Of a stretch of DNA of 64,000 nucleotides, positions 35,226-44,523 are shown one piece after another; within the stretch, counting starts at the first letter, position 1, and each line of letters starts with the position of its first letter. The notes below the pieces were generated by a model. The model searched no databases and was not told the DNA's origin. It saw only the letters and a program-made list of their open reading frames with translations. The translations under genes and the position numbers were made by a program. This stretch comes from Cytophagales bacterium. GTDB lineage: Bacteria; Bacteroidota; Bacteroidia; Cytophagales; Cyclobacteriaceae. Location: contig JAAFHY010000001.1 in assembly GCA_013298505.1 (NCBI GenBank), forward strand, positions 207,282-271,281. The letters are read 5' to 3'.

Positions 35226-37355
35226 ATGTTTGTAAACAGGATTATACTAGTAATTGGATGGCTTCTTTGCACGGTAACGACTTATACCCAAGTTCTAAAT
35301 CCATCAAAATGGAGTGTTTTCAGTTCCACAGAAACCACCAAAATTGGAAATGAGTTAGACCTCATTTTCTCTGCCACGATCGACAACAACTGGTACTTGT
35401 ATTCTTCTGAATTCAATTGCGAAGATGGCCCTATTAAAACCACGTTTTCTTTTACGCCTAATGCCAGCTATCAACTAGTTGGTAGCATCAAAGCAATCAA
35501 TCCGCTTGACAAGCATGATGAGAATTTTGAATGCGATGTGAAAATTTTTAAAAAGAAAGCTGAGTTTCGTCAGCGCATCAAAATCCTTTCAACAAAACTA
35601 AAAATTACAGTCGAGTATGAATACCAAGTTTGTTCTGATTTAACTGGCTTGTGTGTACCTGGCGATGGTGAGTTTGTTTTTGATAATATTAAAATAGAAG
35701 CAAAGAAGTCAGAAGATAGAAGTCAGAAGATAGAAGATGAGAGCAAAGGAGATAGAAAACAGGAGTTAGGAGATGAGGATGAGCAGGTTTCAAGTTTCAA
35801 GTTTCAGGTTACTGATAATCCTTCTATCGTTGGTGACTCCACAAAACCAGCAATCAGTATCCGGTATCCAGTATCCATTTCAGGTCCTATTTTAGATTCG
35901 TCATTGGTAAAAGACCAAACACAAAGTCAGTCGCTATGGGGATTTTTTATTCTATCTTTCTTGGCTGGGCTTGCCGCATTGCTTACGCCTTGTGTTTTTC
36001 CAATGATCCCCATGACGGTAAGTTTCTTCACTGGCCGAGGCACAAAATTTCAGGCGTTAGTTTACGGGTTTTCCATCATTTTGATTTATACATTAATCGG
36101 TGCGGTGCTTGCTCCGTTGATGGGCCCTGAAACAGCTAATCACCTTTCAACTGAATGGATTCCGAATATGATTTTCTTTTCGGTGTTCATTGTATTCGGA
36201 CTTTCATTTTTAGGTTTGTTTGAAATCACCTTGCCGGGATCGGTCATCAACAGAGTAGATCAACAGGCCGAAAAAGGCGGATTGGCTGGTGTTTTCTTTA
36301 TGGCTTTCACACTTGTGTTGGTTTCATTTTCTTGTACGGGGCCATTGGTGGGTAGCATTTTGGTTTCGTCTGCAGGTGGCGAATTTTTAAAACCAATCGT
36401 TGGCATGTTTGCTTTTGCACTTGCCTTTGCCATTCCTTTTACTTTGTTCGCATTTTTTCCAGGATGGTTGAAGTCGCTGCCCAAATCTGGCGGATGGTTG
36501 AATACCGTAAAAGTAGTTTTAGGTTTCATAGAGATTGCCTTGGCGTTTAAATTTTTGAGTATTGCAGACCAAGCTTTTCATTGGCGGATTCTTGATCGCG
36601 AAATCAACTTGGCTATTTGGATTGTCATCGCCTTGCTGATTGGAATTTATTTGATGAAGGGATTTCGGATGCCGGGCGACACAGGCAAAGATGCAGAAGA
36701 TAAAACCGTCAGTGTTTTGCGTATATCGTTGGCGATGGTTGTTTTCACGTTCGTGATGTACTTAGTCCCTGGTATGTGGGGCGCTCCACTCAAAGCCTTA
36801 GCGGGATACTTACCACCTATGTCTACACTAGATTTCAATTTGCTCTCGGCCAACGACAAACAAAATCCAAATCAGATTTGTGACACTCCGAAATATTCAG
36901 AGTTTCTTCATTTACCCCACGGCATCAATGGCTACTTCGATTATACACAAGCGATGATGTGCGCTCGCCAACAAAACAAACCATTGTTCATTGATTTTAC
37001 AGGGCATGGTTGTACTAACTGCCGAGAAATGGAGGCACGAGTGTGGAGCGACCCGCAAGTATTGCAGCGATTGAAAAATGATTATGTAGTAGTGGCTTTG
37101 TATGTAGATGACAAAACCATTTTGCCAGAGAGTGCATGGTACACGTCTACGTACGATAAAAAAGTAAAGAAAACCATTGGCAAGCAAAATGCCGACCTTC
37201 AAATAGCAAAATTGAATAACAACGCACAACCATTCTATGTGCTGGTTGGCACCGATGAGCGCGTGCTAGTTTCACCTAAGCCGTATGACTTGAAAGCGGA
37301 GAACTTTGTGAAGTTTTTGGATGAGGGCAAAAGAAGATATAATGAGTTATATTAG
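35226..37355 (+). CDS. dsbD: Thiol:disulfide interchange protein DsbD
   Basis: Transports reductant from cytoplasmic thioredoxin to periplasmic thiols. It has a signal peptide, an N-terminal alpha domain (about 25-155, with CSDLTGLC), then eight membrane segments carrying the paired cysteines LTPCVFPMIP and SFSCTGPLVG, and a C-terminal thioredoxin domain with GHGCTNCREM. At 709 residues it is longer than E. coli DsbD (565 mature). Residues about 155-220 are a Ser/Glu/Lys-rich linker encoded by short tandem repeats (see the repeat entry at 35707-35877), unlike the rest of the protein. It stands upstream of the small membrane gene. Confidence 0.93.
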   Translation: MFVNRIILVIGWLLCTVTTYTQVLNPSKWSVFSSTETTKIGNELDLIFSATIDNNWYLYSSEFNCEDGPIKTTFSFTPNASYQLVGSIKAINPLDKHDENFECDVKIFKKKAEFRQRIKILSTKLKITVEYEYQVCSDLTGLCVPGDGEFVFDNIKIEAKKSEDRSQKIEDESKGDRKQELGDEDEQVSSFKFQVTDNPSIVGDSTKPAISIRYPVSISGPILDSSLVKDQTQSQSLWGFFILSFLAGLAALLTPCVFPMIPMTVSFFTGRGTKFQALVYGFSIILIYTLIGAVLAPLMGPETANHLSTEWIPNMIFFSVFIVFGLSFLGLFEITLPGSVINRVDQQAEKGGLAGVFFMAFTLVLVSFSCTGPLVGSILVSSAGGEFLKPIVGMFAFALAFAIPFTLFAFFPGWLKSLPKSGGWLNTVKVVLGFIEIALAFKFLSIADQAFHWRILDREINLAIWIVIALLIGIYLMKGFRMPGDTGKDAEDKTVSVLRISLAMVVFTFVMYLVPGMWGAPLKALAGYLPPMSTLDFNLLSANDKQNPNQICDTPKYSEFLHLPHGINGYFDYTQAMMCARQQNKPLFIDFTGHGCTNCREMEARVWSDPQVLQRLKNDYVVVALYVDDKTILPESAWYTSTYDKKVKKTIGKQNADLQIAKLNNNAQPFYVLVGTDERVLVSPKPYDLKAENFVKFLDEGKRRYNELY
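35707..35877 (+). repeat. Three heptanucleotide tandem arrays inside the dsbD linker
   Basis: Array A: AGTCAGA-AGATAGA occurs twice (35707-35734) and drifts on as AGATGAG. Array B: GTTTCAA twice then GTTTCAG (35787-35807). Array C: GTATCCG then GTATCCA twice (35857-35877). All are seven bases, different in sequence, and all lie in frame within the dsbD coding region. Because seven is not a multiple of three, gain or loss of one unit would shift the frame. Confidence 0.85.
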
Positions 37356-37386
37356 CCTTCTGAAGTTGTATCAATAACTAAACTAT

Positions 37387-37617
37387 ATGTTTATGAAAAC
37401 ATGGACTATCGCACCGACTAAAAATCAGGTAATTCTAATTTGTTCTTTAATGACTTTTCTTTTTTTACGATTATTGGTTATTTCTGACTTTCTAACAAGC
37501 GACAGATTTAGTAATCGACAATATTTGATTTTTGGTATTTTGATGATGACAGGATTAGCTATCTCTGTTGTATCTATTGTGATTTACCGTGCGAAAGGGA
37601 TCGATAAATCAAATTGA
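37387..37617 (+). CDS. 76-residue membrane protein, unknown
   Basis: Two hydrophobic segments (QVILICSLMTFLFLRLLVIS and LIFGILMMTGLAISVVSIVI). The ATG-started frame lies 31 bases after dsbD with no terminator between. No family is recognised. Confidence 0.55.
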   Translation: MFMKTWTIAPTKNQVILICSLMTFLFLRLLVISDFLTSDRFSNRQYLIFGILMMTGLAISVVSIVIYRAKGIDKSN

Positions 37618-37688
37618 AATTTGCCCTTGACTTTGCCTTAATTACAAACGACAAATTGTAGCTTGCATTGCTTTAATCTCACTCTGTT

Positions 37689-39011
37689 TTGATAAAACCA
37701 TTTGTTAGGTCTTTGTTGGCTAAGAAACCATTTGTGATTGCACTGGTTGCACTTGCCTTATCCATTTTGTTTTTGTGGGTTGACAATGCTACTTCCTTTT
37801 TCTCGAAGCCAGCCGATTATGCCGAAGAGCAAGATTCGGTGGTAACTATTATCCCCTCGCCAAAGCCGGTGATTCTGTATGGAATGGAAGTGACCCATTT
37901 GAATGTAGTGGAAGATGTGGTGAAAAGAAACGAACTGTTTTTTGAGCTATTTAAAAACTCATTTGTGTCACCAAAAGTGATGCAGCAGTTGCACACGCTT
38001 TCGCGAAAGGAATTTGATTTTAGAAAAGTTGCGGCCAACAAAAAATATACCCTCCTACACGAAAACGATTCGCTCAAGTCTGCGCATGCGTTGGTGTACG
38101 AAGCCAGTCCAATCGACTATGTTGTTTTTTATTTAAAAGATTCGTTACGCATTGAAGTCAAGCAAAAAGAAGTAGTAAACAAAGAAAAATCTATTTCAGG
38201 GAGAATTGAATCTTCGCTATCTGAAACGATTGAAGAACTAAACATCTCGCACGAGCTCACCAATAAATTTGTTGATGTCTTTGGTTGGCAAGTAGATTTT
38301 CAACGTTTACAAAAAGGAGATCAATTCAAATTAATTTACGAGGAAAAAACAGTAGATGGGAAACCATTTGCCATTGGCAATCTGTTAGCCATACAGTTCG
38401 AGCATTTTGGCACCAACTATTTTGCGTTTCCATTTGATCAAGGCGAAGGCATTGACTATTTCGATGAAAAGGGAAACAGCCTTCGGAAGGCATTGCTCAA
38501 ATATCCCATCGAATTTACCCGCATCAGTTCGCGCTACTCAATGAGTCGTTTCCATCCCGTTGTAAAAGTATTCAGGCCGCACTTAGGTACTGACTTTGCC
38601 GCCCCCACAGGCACACCTATTCGCACCGTTGGCGATGGCATCGTGGAAGAAGCGCAATACAAAACCAATAACGGCAACTATGTGAAGATCCGCCACAATG
38701 CCACTTACACTACGGGTTATTTGCACATGTCAAAGATTGCTTCGGGTATTACTGCAGGCACACGAGTAAAGCAAGGGCAAACTATTGGCTATGTTGGTAG
38801 CACGGGTTTGGCTACTGGGCCGCACTTGTGTTATCGCTTTTGGCGGAATGGGGTGCAGATCGATGCGCTGCGAGTAGAGTTACCCCCATCGCAACCAATC
38901 AAAAAAGAATTTTACTCAGAATTCGCTAAGGTAAAGCAAGCAATCGAAGCACGTCTTTCTTCCATTCCGTTTCCCGTGTATAGCAATGAAGTAGTTGTGG
39001 CAACCAACTAA
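37689..39011 (+). CDS. M23-family peptidoglycan endopeptidase
   Basis: A 440-residue protein with one N-terminal membrane anchor (about 13-32). A long linker of alternating polar helices leads to an OapA/LysM-like region and the M23 (LytM) peptidase domain, about residues 290-400: HLGTDFAAPTGTPIRTVGDG, TTGYLHMSKIA and ATGPHLCYRFW. The zinc site HxxxD plus H is visible. The final HxH motif reads HLC: the last ligand position is Cys instead of His. The start is a TTG; an in-frame TAA lies just upstream and no ATG occurs before residue 60. No peptidase activity can be proved here. Confidence 0.85.
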   Translation: MIKPFVRSLLAKKPFVIALVALALSILFLWVDNATSFFSKPADYAEEQDSVVTIIPSPKPVILYGMEVTHLNVVEDVVKRNELFFELFKNSFVSPKVMQQLHTLSRKEFDFRKVAANKKYTLLHENDSLKSAHALVYEASPIDYVVFYLKDSLRIEVKQKEVVNKEKSISGRIESSLSETIEELNISHELTNKFVDVFGWQVDFQRLQKGDQFKLIYEEKTVDGKPFAIGNLLAIQFEHFGTNYFAFPFDQGEGIDYFDEKGNSLRKALLKYPIEFTRISSRYSMSRFHPVVKVFRPHLGTDFAAPTGTPIRTVGDGIVEEAQYKTNNGNYVKIRHNATYTTGYLHMSKIASGITAGTRVKQGQTIGYVGSTGLATGPHLCYRFWRNGVQIDALRVELPPSQPIKKEFYSEFAKVKQAIEARLSSIPFPVYSNEVVVATN

Positions 39012-39032
39012 TCCCTCGCTGAAAAGATTAGC

Positions 39033-39040
39033 TATCTTTG
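39033..39040 (+). promoter_or_regulatory. -7 promoter box that fixes the patatin start
   Basis: TATCTTTG exactly matches TAnnTTTG. The TTG of the longest patatin frame (39038) is inside this box, so the transcript would begin after it. This argues for the GTG at 39065. Confidence 0.55.
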
Positions 39041-39064
39041 AACCAGCATCTTTTAAAAATCAAC

Positions 39065-41353
39065 GTGAAGTACGCAGCGCTATTTTTTTTATTTATTGCC
39101 TCGTTCGCGCAAGCCCAGCAAAAAGTGGCTGTGGTACTTAGTGGTGGTGCCGCCAAAGGGCTTGCACACATTGGTGTGCTCAAGGCGCTTGAAGAAAATG
39201 AAATCCCCATTGACTACATCATCGGTACATCGATGGGTGGCATTGTGGGCGGCTGCTATGCGGGTGGGATGAGCCCCGCACAAATTGAAGACATTGTTTT
39301 ATCGAAGGAATTTTTAGATTGGGTAAACGGTCGGTTTGAAAACGGTCGATCGTACTATTATTTTAAGAAGGAAAATGATGCTTCTTTTCTCAAACTCAAT
39401 CTGTCGCTCGATTCTACCTTTTCATTTCAGTTAAACACCAGTATTGCTAATGACCTATCATTGAACTTTGCACTGGCTGAGAAACTAGCGCAACCCTCTG
39501 CGATTGCCAAAGATAATTTTGATAGCCTGTTTGTTCCTCTGCGGGTGATGGCCTCTGATATTTTTACACAGACTGAAATTGTTTTGAGAAAAGGCGTTCT
39601 TAGCGATGCCCTGCGCACAACCCAAACAGCTCCGTTCTTTTATAATCCCATTCGCATAGACGGAAAATATCTTTTCGATGGAGGGGTTTATAATAACTTT
39701 CCGGTAGATGTTGCCCAGCGCGATTTCAACCCAACTGTGATCATCGGATCAAACGTTTCATCGAAGGTTTATAACAGTTACCCTTATGGCGAAGACGAGA
39801 AATTGATTTCGCGATCGCTGCTTTATATGTTGCTCGACAAATCAAACCCTAACGATGTGCCACCCAATGGAGTTTATATTCAATCTGACTTACAAAATTT
39901 TAGTGCATTTGATTTCACCAAAGTAAAAGCAATTATTGATAGCGGATATTTTCAAACACTGCGTCAAATCCCAGAAATAAAATCAAAAATTTCAGCGCGC
40001 AGAACATGTGAAGAGGTAGCTACCTCCAGAAACCGATTTAACAGCAAAACGCCCGCCCTAATAGTAGGCGATATTCGGTTTGAGGGATATGACAAAAGCC
40101 AAAAAAAATATTTGAATCGTTTCTTTAAAAACGGAAAACGTCCGCTCTATTACAACGAAGTGAAAACAGGTTACTACAAACTAGTTTCAGAGCCTTTCTT
40201 TAATAATGTATACCCTAGCTTCAACTTTGACTCTACAAGAAATAACTTCAATTTCAATCTGACCAAACGGATGCAAAACAACTTTCAGGTAGATTTTGGT
40301 GGGGTAATTGCTACGCGCAACGTTAGCAGTATTTTTTTAGGGCTCAACTATTATTCGTTTAGCCGTGTACTTACACACCTCAGCGCAAATTTTTTTGCTG
40401 GTAATTTTTATAAATCGTTCTTGTTCAAATCGCGGTTTGATTTGCCCTACTTTGGTCAATTTTATATAGAGCCCGAGGTTATAATAAACAGTTGGAGTTT
40501 TCTACAAGCCGATGATATCATTCAGCAAAAATTTAATCCTACTGTATTAGATCGGGTTGATAGACGCTACGGGTTAAATATTGGCTTCCCTTTCAGAAAT
40601 CAGTTTAAAGTGGTAGCAACGGGAGCTTTTATAGACAACAGTGATTCCTTTATCGATAGAGATGTACTTGTTTCTTCTGACACCCTTGACGTGCTAAGAG
40701 TGCGTGGCTCGCGCTTAGGTATTTCTGTTTCTTCAAATTCGCTAAACCGCAAGCAATATGCCTCGCAGGGGAAAGCTTTCAACCTATCGGCCAATTGGTT
40801 TTCGGTAGAAGAAAATCTAGCGCCCGGAAACACCTCCGTACTTACTGCACCCGTTACTACCCAACGCACGTGGCTTCAGGCAAAGCTAAGTCTGGAGCAA
40901 TATTTCAAAGCAGGAGCATATAGCTCGGGCTATTTGGTAGAAGGTGTTCTTTCTAACCAGCCTACTTTTACAAATTATTTTGGCTCTATCATCTATGCAC
41001 CTTCATTTAACCCGCTTCAAGATAGCCGAACACTATTGCTTACCAACTTTAGGGCATTCAATTACATAGCAGGGGGCTGGCGAAATGTCTTTTCGTTGCG
41101 AAAGAGCCTAGACCTTAGGCTAGATGGCTATGCGTTTAAACCATTGGCCGCGATTAATGAAGGTCCCAATCAAAAGGCAATTTTAAACGAGGAAATCACC
41201 AAAGTGTACTTTGCCGCCACTGCAGGGCTTGTTATGCATACTTCGTTAGGGCCGGTAAGTCTAAATGTAAACTACTACGATGATAAAAAGCGGCAAATAG
41301 GAATACTTCTACATGTGGGATTCCTCTTGTTTAATAAAGGCGCAATGGACTAA
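39065..41353 (+). CDS. Patatin-like phospholipase with C-terminal outer membrane barrel
   Basis: A 762-residue protein with Sec signal (KYAALFFLFIASFAQAQ). The patatin domain has VVLSGGAAKGLAHIGVL (oxyanion glycines), GTSMGG (nucleophile Ser) and DGGVYNNFP (catalytic Asp with DGG/A box), so the Ser-Asp dyad is complete. The C-terminal 400 residues, after a POTRA-like region (IVGDIRFEGYDKSQKKY), alternate like a 16-stranded barrel and end with an aromatic strand. This matches type V-d autotransporter-like patatins (PlpD family). The GTG start was chosen on the promoter argument. Confidence 0.88.
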   Translation: MKYAALFFLFIASFAQAQQKVAVVLSGGAAKGLAHIGVLKALEENEIPIDYIIGTSMGGIVGGCYAGGMSPAQIEDIVLSKEFLDWVNGRFENGRSYYYFKKENDASFLKLNLSLDSTFSFQLNTSIANDLSLNFALAEKLAQPSAIAKDNFDSLFVPLRVMASDIFTQTEIVLRKGVLSDALRTTQTAPFFYNPIRIDGKYLFDGGVYNNFPVDVAQRDFNPTVIIGSNVSSKVYNSYPYGEDEKLISRSLLYMLLDKSNPNDVPPNGVYIQSDLQNFSAFDFTKVKAIIDSGYFQTLRQIPEIKSKISARRTCEEVATSRNRFNSKTPALIVGDIRFEGYDKSQKKYLNRFFKNGKRPLYYNEVKTGYYKLVSEPFFNNVYPSFNFDSTRNNFNFNLTKRMQNNFQVDFGGVIATRNVSSIFLGLNYYSFSRVLTHLSANFFAGNFYKSFLFKSRFDLPYFGQFYIEPEVIINSWSFLQADDIIQQKFNPTVLDRVDRRYGLNIGFPFRNQFKVVATGAFIDNSDSFIDRDVLVSSDTLDVLRVRGSRLGISVSSNSLNRKQYASQGKAFNLSANWFSVEENLAPGNTSVLTAPVTTQRTWLQAKLSLEQYFKAGAYSSGYLVEGVLSNQPTFTNYFGSIIYAPSFNPLQDSRTLLLTNFRAFNYIAGGWRNVFSLRKSLDLRLDGYAFKPLAAINEGPNQKAILNEEITKVYFAATAGLVMHTSLGPVSLNVNYYDDKKRQIGILLHVGFLLFNKGAMD

Positions 41354-41480
41354 TGCCTTCGTTTTACAAAGTTTTTAATAAACAAACTTTTCTTTTTGAG
41401 GTGGGATTTTCCTCGTTTTTCAATTTTTAGCTATGTTTAGCCTTTAATAACCAATAGTTACCAGCCTATTCCACGATTCT

Positions 41481-43526
41481 ATGCTTAAGAAATTACTTCT
41501 AGCCCCGGTTTTGCTTGCTTTAACCACCGCTACGTTCGCTCAAACGGTGCAATGGGCATCTAAAGTTATCGAGTTCTCTACAGAACTTACACCCGTTCAA
41601 TACTCTGCCCAACAAATTTTAGGCAAGCCTAATGTACTACCGGCCACTGGCCAAAACCCAAACGCGTGGACACCCGATAAGCCCAAGCGCAAAGAGTTTG
41701 TAAAAGTTGGGTTTGCCACACCTATGCAAATTCAACAAATCGCTGTTGCCGAATCCAACAATCCAAGTGCGCTTTTTAAGGTAACTGCCTACGAAGAAAG
41801 CGGCAAAGAGCATGTTATTCAAACACTCAACCCTTCGGCAATCCCATTGAAAGGACGGATGAGAAATATCTTTATTGAAAAAACTGCCTATAAAGTTACC
41901 GCGCTTAGATTAGATTTTGATGGTGCTGCGCTTTCAGATTACTTCTCGATAGATGCAATCGCAATTACCGATTCTAAACTGCCCATTGCAGCTATTGTAA
42001 ACATTCCCGAACTAATGGCCAAAGGTCTTATCTCCGATCACTTAGATGCCAATGTGAATAGCGAATACGATGACCTGAACGGCATCCTTTCTCCCGATGG
42101 GAAAACTTTATACTTCAGCAGAAGGAATCATCCTGGAAACGTAGGGGGTGTAAACGATAAAGAAGACATTTGGTACTCTACCTTAGATGCTAACGGAAAA
42201 TGGAATTTGGCTCAAAACATGGGCCCCAAATTCAACAACGAACATCCTAATTTTATCAACGCAATTACTTCTGTCACCCCCGATGGTAAAGCTGCGGTAA
42301 TGGTGCTAGGCAATCAATACATAAACGGTGGCAAAAAGATGCTTGCAGGTATGTCTATCAGTAACAATGTAAATGGCGAGTGGACTTCACCTAAGCCAGT
42401 TAAGATTGCAAATGATTATAACTACAACGAGAAGTCTCACTACTTTCTTTCTAACACGCGCAAGTCTTTGTTGATGTCGGTAGAGCGCGATGATTCATTT
42501 GGCGATCGCGATATTTATGTGAGTTTTGCTACCAATGATTCGGTTTGGTCTGAGCCCCTCAATTTGGGCAAAAACATAAATACTGCTGCCGAAGACGCTT
42601 CTCCGTTTTTAGCAGCCGATGATAAGACGCTTTATTTTGCCTCCAAAGGATTTAGTGGTTTTGGTGGCTCTGATATTTATCGCAGCGTACGCTTAGATGA
42701 TACTTGGACGAATTGGAGCGAGCCCGAAAACTTAGGCCCCGAGGTAAACTCTAAGTTTGACGATTTGTTTTTTAACATCCCTGCCAGCAGCGAGTACGCC
42801 TATTTTTCTAAGGGTATTGCCGAAAACAATGCCGATATTTTTAGATTAAAAATGCCAGTATTCATGCTACCTGATCCGGTGGTGTTGGTAAAAGGTAAAT
42901 TGATTGATGCTAAAACGGGTAAGCCGCTCGGCTCGAAAGTAATCTACGAAGATTTGGCAACTGGCAAAGAAATTGGCGTGGCTCAGTCTAATCCAGAAAC
43001 GGGCGAATACGAAATTTCATTGCCTGTTGGAAAAAAATATGGAGTAAGAGCTGAAGCAAAGGATCATATTTCAACCAATCAAAATTTAGACTTGACCAAG
43101 ATCGCTTATGGTCCTGTAAAGCAAGATTTAAAATTGGCTCCGGCCGAAGTATTGCCCATAGAGGTTACGCCAATTGCTGAAAATACTGTGATACCTCTAA
43201 ACAATATTTTCTTTGAATTTGATAAGTCAACGCTTACTAGCGAATCGTTCCCAGAATTGAATCGGATCGTTACACTAATGAATGAGCGTAAAACAATGAC
43301 CGTTGAGATTGCTGGCCATACCGATCAGGTAGGTCCAGAAAATTATAACATGATGCTTTCAGAGAAAAGAGCCAAATCTGTTACAAAGTACTTGGTAGAA
43401 AAAGGCGTTTCGCAAGAACGAATTTCAACTACGTTTTTTGGGGAGACCAAGCCCGTTGATACGACCAATACAAAAGCTGGCAATTCAAAAAATCGCAGGG
43501 TAGAATTTAAAATCATTAAGATGTAA
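41481..43526 (+). CDS. OmpA-family protein with PD40 repeats
   Basis: A 681-residue outer membrane or periplasmic protein with a Sec signal (about 1-20). Middle repeats (SPDGKTLYFSRR, DDKTLYFASKGFSGFGGSDI) are WD40-like PD40 blades; then a carboxypeptidase-regulatory-like domain (LIDAKTGKPLGSKVIYED). The C-terminal OmpA domain FFEFDKSTLTSESFPELNRI ... NRRVEFKI binds peptidoglycan. Such proteins anchor secretion or gliding machinery in Bacteroidota. It is followed by a second OmpA gene, 88 bases downstream. Confidence 0.92.
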   Translation: MLKKLLLAPVLLALTTATFAQTVQWASKVIEFSTELTPVQYSAQQILGKPNVLPATGQNPNAWTPDKPKRKEFVKVGFATPMQIQQIAVAESNNPSALFKVTAYEESGKEHVIQTLNPSAIPLKGRMRNIFIEKTAYKVTALRLDFDGAALSDYFSIDAIAITDSKLPIAAIVNIPELMAKGLISDHLDANVNSEYDDLNGILSPDGKTLYFSRRNHPGNVGGVNDKEDIWYSTLDANGKWNLAQNMGPKFNNEHPNFINAITSVTPDGKAAVMVLGNQYINGGKKMLAGMSISNNVNGEWTSPKPVKIANDYNYNEKSHYFLSNTRKSLLMSVERDDSFGDRDIYVSFATNDSVWSEPLNLGKNINTAAEDASPFLAADDKTLYFASKGFSGFGGSDIYRSVRLDDTWTNWSEPENLGPEVNSKFDDLFFNIPASSEYAYFSKGIAENNADIFRLKMPVFMLPDPVVLVKGKLIDAKTGKPLGSKVIYEDLATGKEIGVAQSNPETGEYEISLPVGKKYGVRAEAKDHISTNQNLDLTKIAYGPVKQDLKLAPAEVLPIEVTPIAENTVIPLNNIFFEFDKSTLTSESFPELNRIVTLMNERKTMTVEIAGHTDQVGPENYNMMLSEKRAKSVTKYLVEKGVSQERISTTFFGETKPVDTTNTKAGNSKNRRVEFKIIKM

Positions 43527-43614
43527 ATTTTATGAAATGGCCATTAACAGGGTTTTCACCAACTGAGATATTAATCAGGCCATTCCATGTGACCACCAAA
43601 AAAAATATTAACAC

Positions 43615-44331
43615 ATGAAAACGGTAATTGTAGTAGCTCTATCTTTCCTTTATAGTGTTGCCTTAATGGCACAAGAAACGGACACGCTCATTTATGCGCA
43701 AGGAAAGATTGTGAATGCAGCAACGAAAGAACTTGTTAGTGCAAAGATTTCTTTTCAAAGCGAGCCTTTTGGAAACCGTACGGGTTTACTTTCAGGAGAC
43801 TCGTATTCATTTGCTCTTTTTGATGGCGAGAAATACTCAATCGTAGTAGAAGCCCCTGGCTTTGCTGTTGCTAAATACTTATTAGATCCCGCTCAAGCCA
43901 ATGCCGAACGAAGAGTAGTTAAAGATATTGAGTTGGCGTTGCCCAGTACCTTAGCAAAAACAGCAGAGACAACCCCACACTCCATTGGCCACATTATGCG
44001 GTTAGATAATTTAATCTTTGCCGTAGGCACAGCTAAAATTTCAGCGGAATCACATTCAGAACTAGATGAAGTTGTTAAAATGCTAAAAGACTACCCCAAA
44101 ATGGTGATTCAATTAGAAGGCCATACAGACGTGAAGGGCGATCCAAAATTGAATATGAAACTTTCGCAAGAAAGAGTAGATGCTGTTAAAACGTACCTTG
44201 TTTCTAAAGGGTCAAGCAAAGCACGAATAAAAACAAAAGCATTTGGAGGCACAGTGCCGTTGAGTAAAGACAATTCAGAAGTCGCTCATAAAATGAATAG
44301 AAGGGTAGAATTGAGGGTACTCGAAAACTAG
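43615..44331 (+). CDS. Small OmpA-family protein
   Basis: A 238-residue secreted protein (Sec signal about 1-20). The N-terminal half is a carboxypeptidase-regulatory-like region (VNAATKELVSAKISFQSEPF) and the C-terminal half an OmpA peptidoglycan-binding domain: NLIFAVGTAKISAESHSELD ... LEGHTDVKGDPKLNMKLSQE ... NRRVELRVLEN. It looks like a shortened partner of the preceding protein, without PD40 repeats. Confidence 0.9.
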   Translation: MKTVIVVALSFLYSVALMAQETDTLIYAQGKIVNAATKELVSAKISFQSEPFGNRTGLLSGDSYSFALFDGEKYSIVVEAPGFAVAKYLLDPAQANAERRVVKDIELALPSTLAKTAETTPHSIGHIMRLDNLIFAVGTAKISAESHSELDEVVKMLKDYPKMVIQLEGHTDVKGDPKLNMKLSQERVDAVKTYLVSKGSSKARIKTKAFGGTVPLSKDNSEVAHKMNRRVELRVLEN

Positions 44332-44375
44332 CAGATTAGCGGGTTGCTTAATAAGATAATGTAATTGATGGAAAC

Positions 44376-44516
44376 TCACCCGCATCCTAAATTCTTCTTT
44401 AAATCTCGTTGAGGCAGCCCTCCAAAATCAAAAGGCTTTTCTGGCTCTTGTTTTTGTAAAGATGGCTCTTGTTTTGGCTTGTCTTTTTTAGCAGTGGCTT
44501 TTTTCTTTTTTGTCAT
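44376..44516 (-). CDS. 46-residue Lys/Gln-rich protein with a distinct C-terminus
   Basis: Starts MTKKKKATAKKDKPKQEPSL and ends PFDFGGLPQRDLKKNLGCG, then TGA. The first half is a charged, disordered tail; the last 18 residues look like a conserved motif with a C-terminal Cys-Gly. It starts 8 bases after the glycosyltransferase stop on the same strand, so they are probably co-transcribed. It was below the usual size limit for gene finding, and I cannot name a family. Confidence 0.6.
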   Translation of the reverse strand: MTKKKKATAKKDKPKQEPSLQKQEPEKPFDFGGLPQRDLKKNLGCG

Positions 44517-44523
44517 AGCACCA

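Noticed and set aside
35707..35877. CRISPR-like array in dsbD
   Set aside because: Units are seven bases, directly adjacent, without spacers; not a CRISPR.
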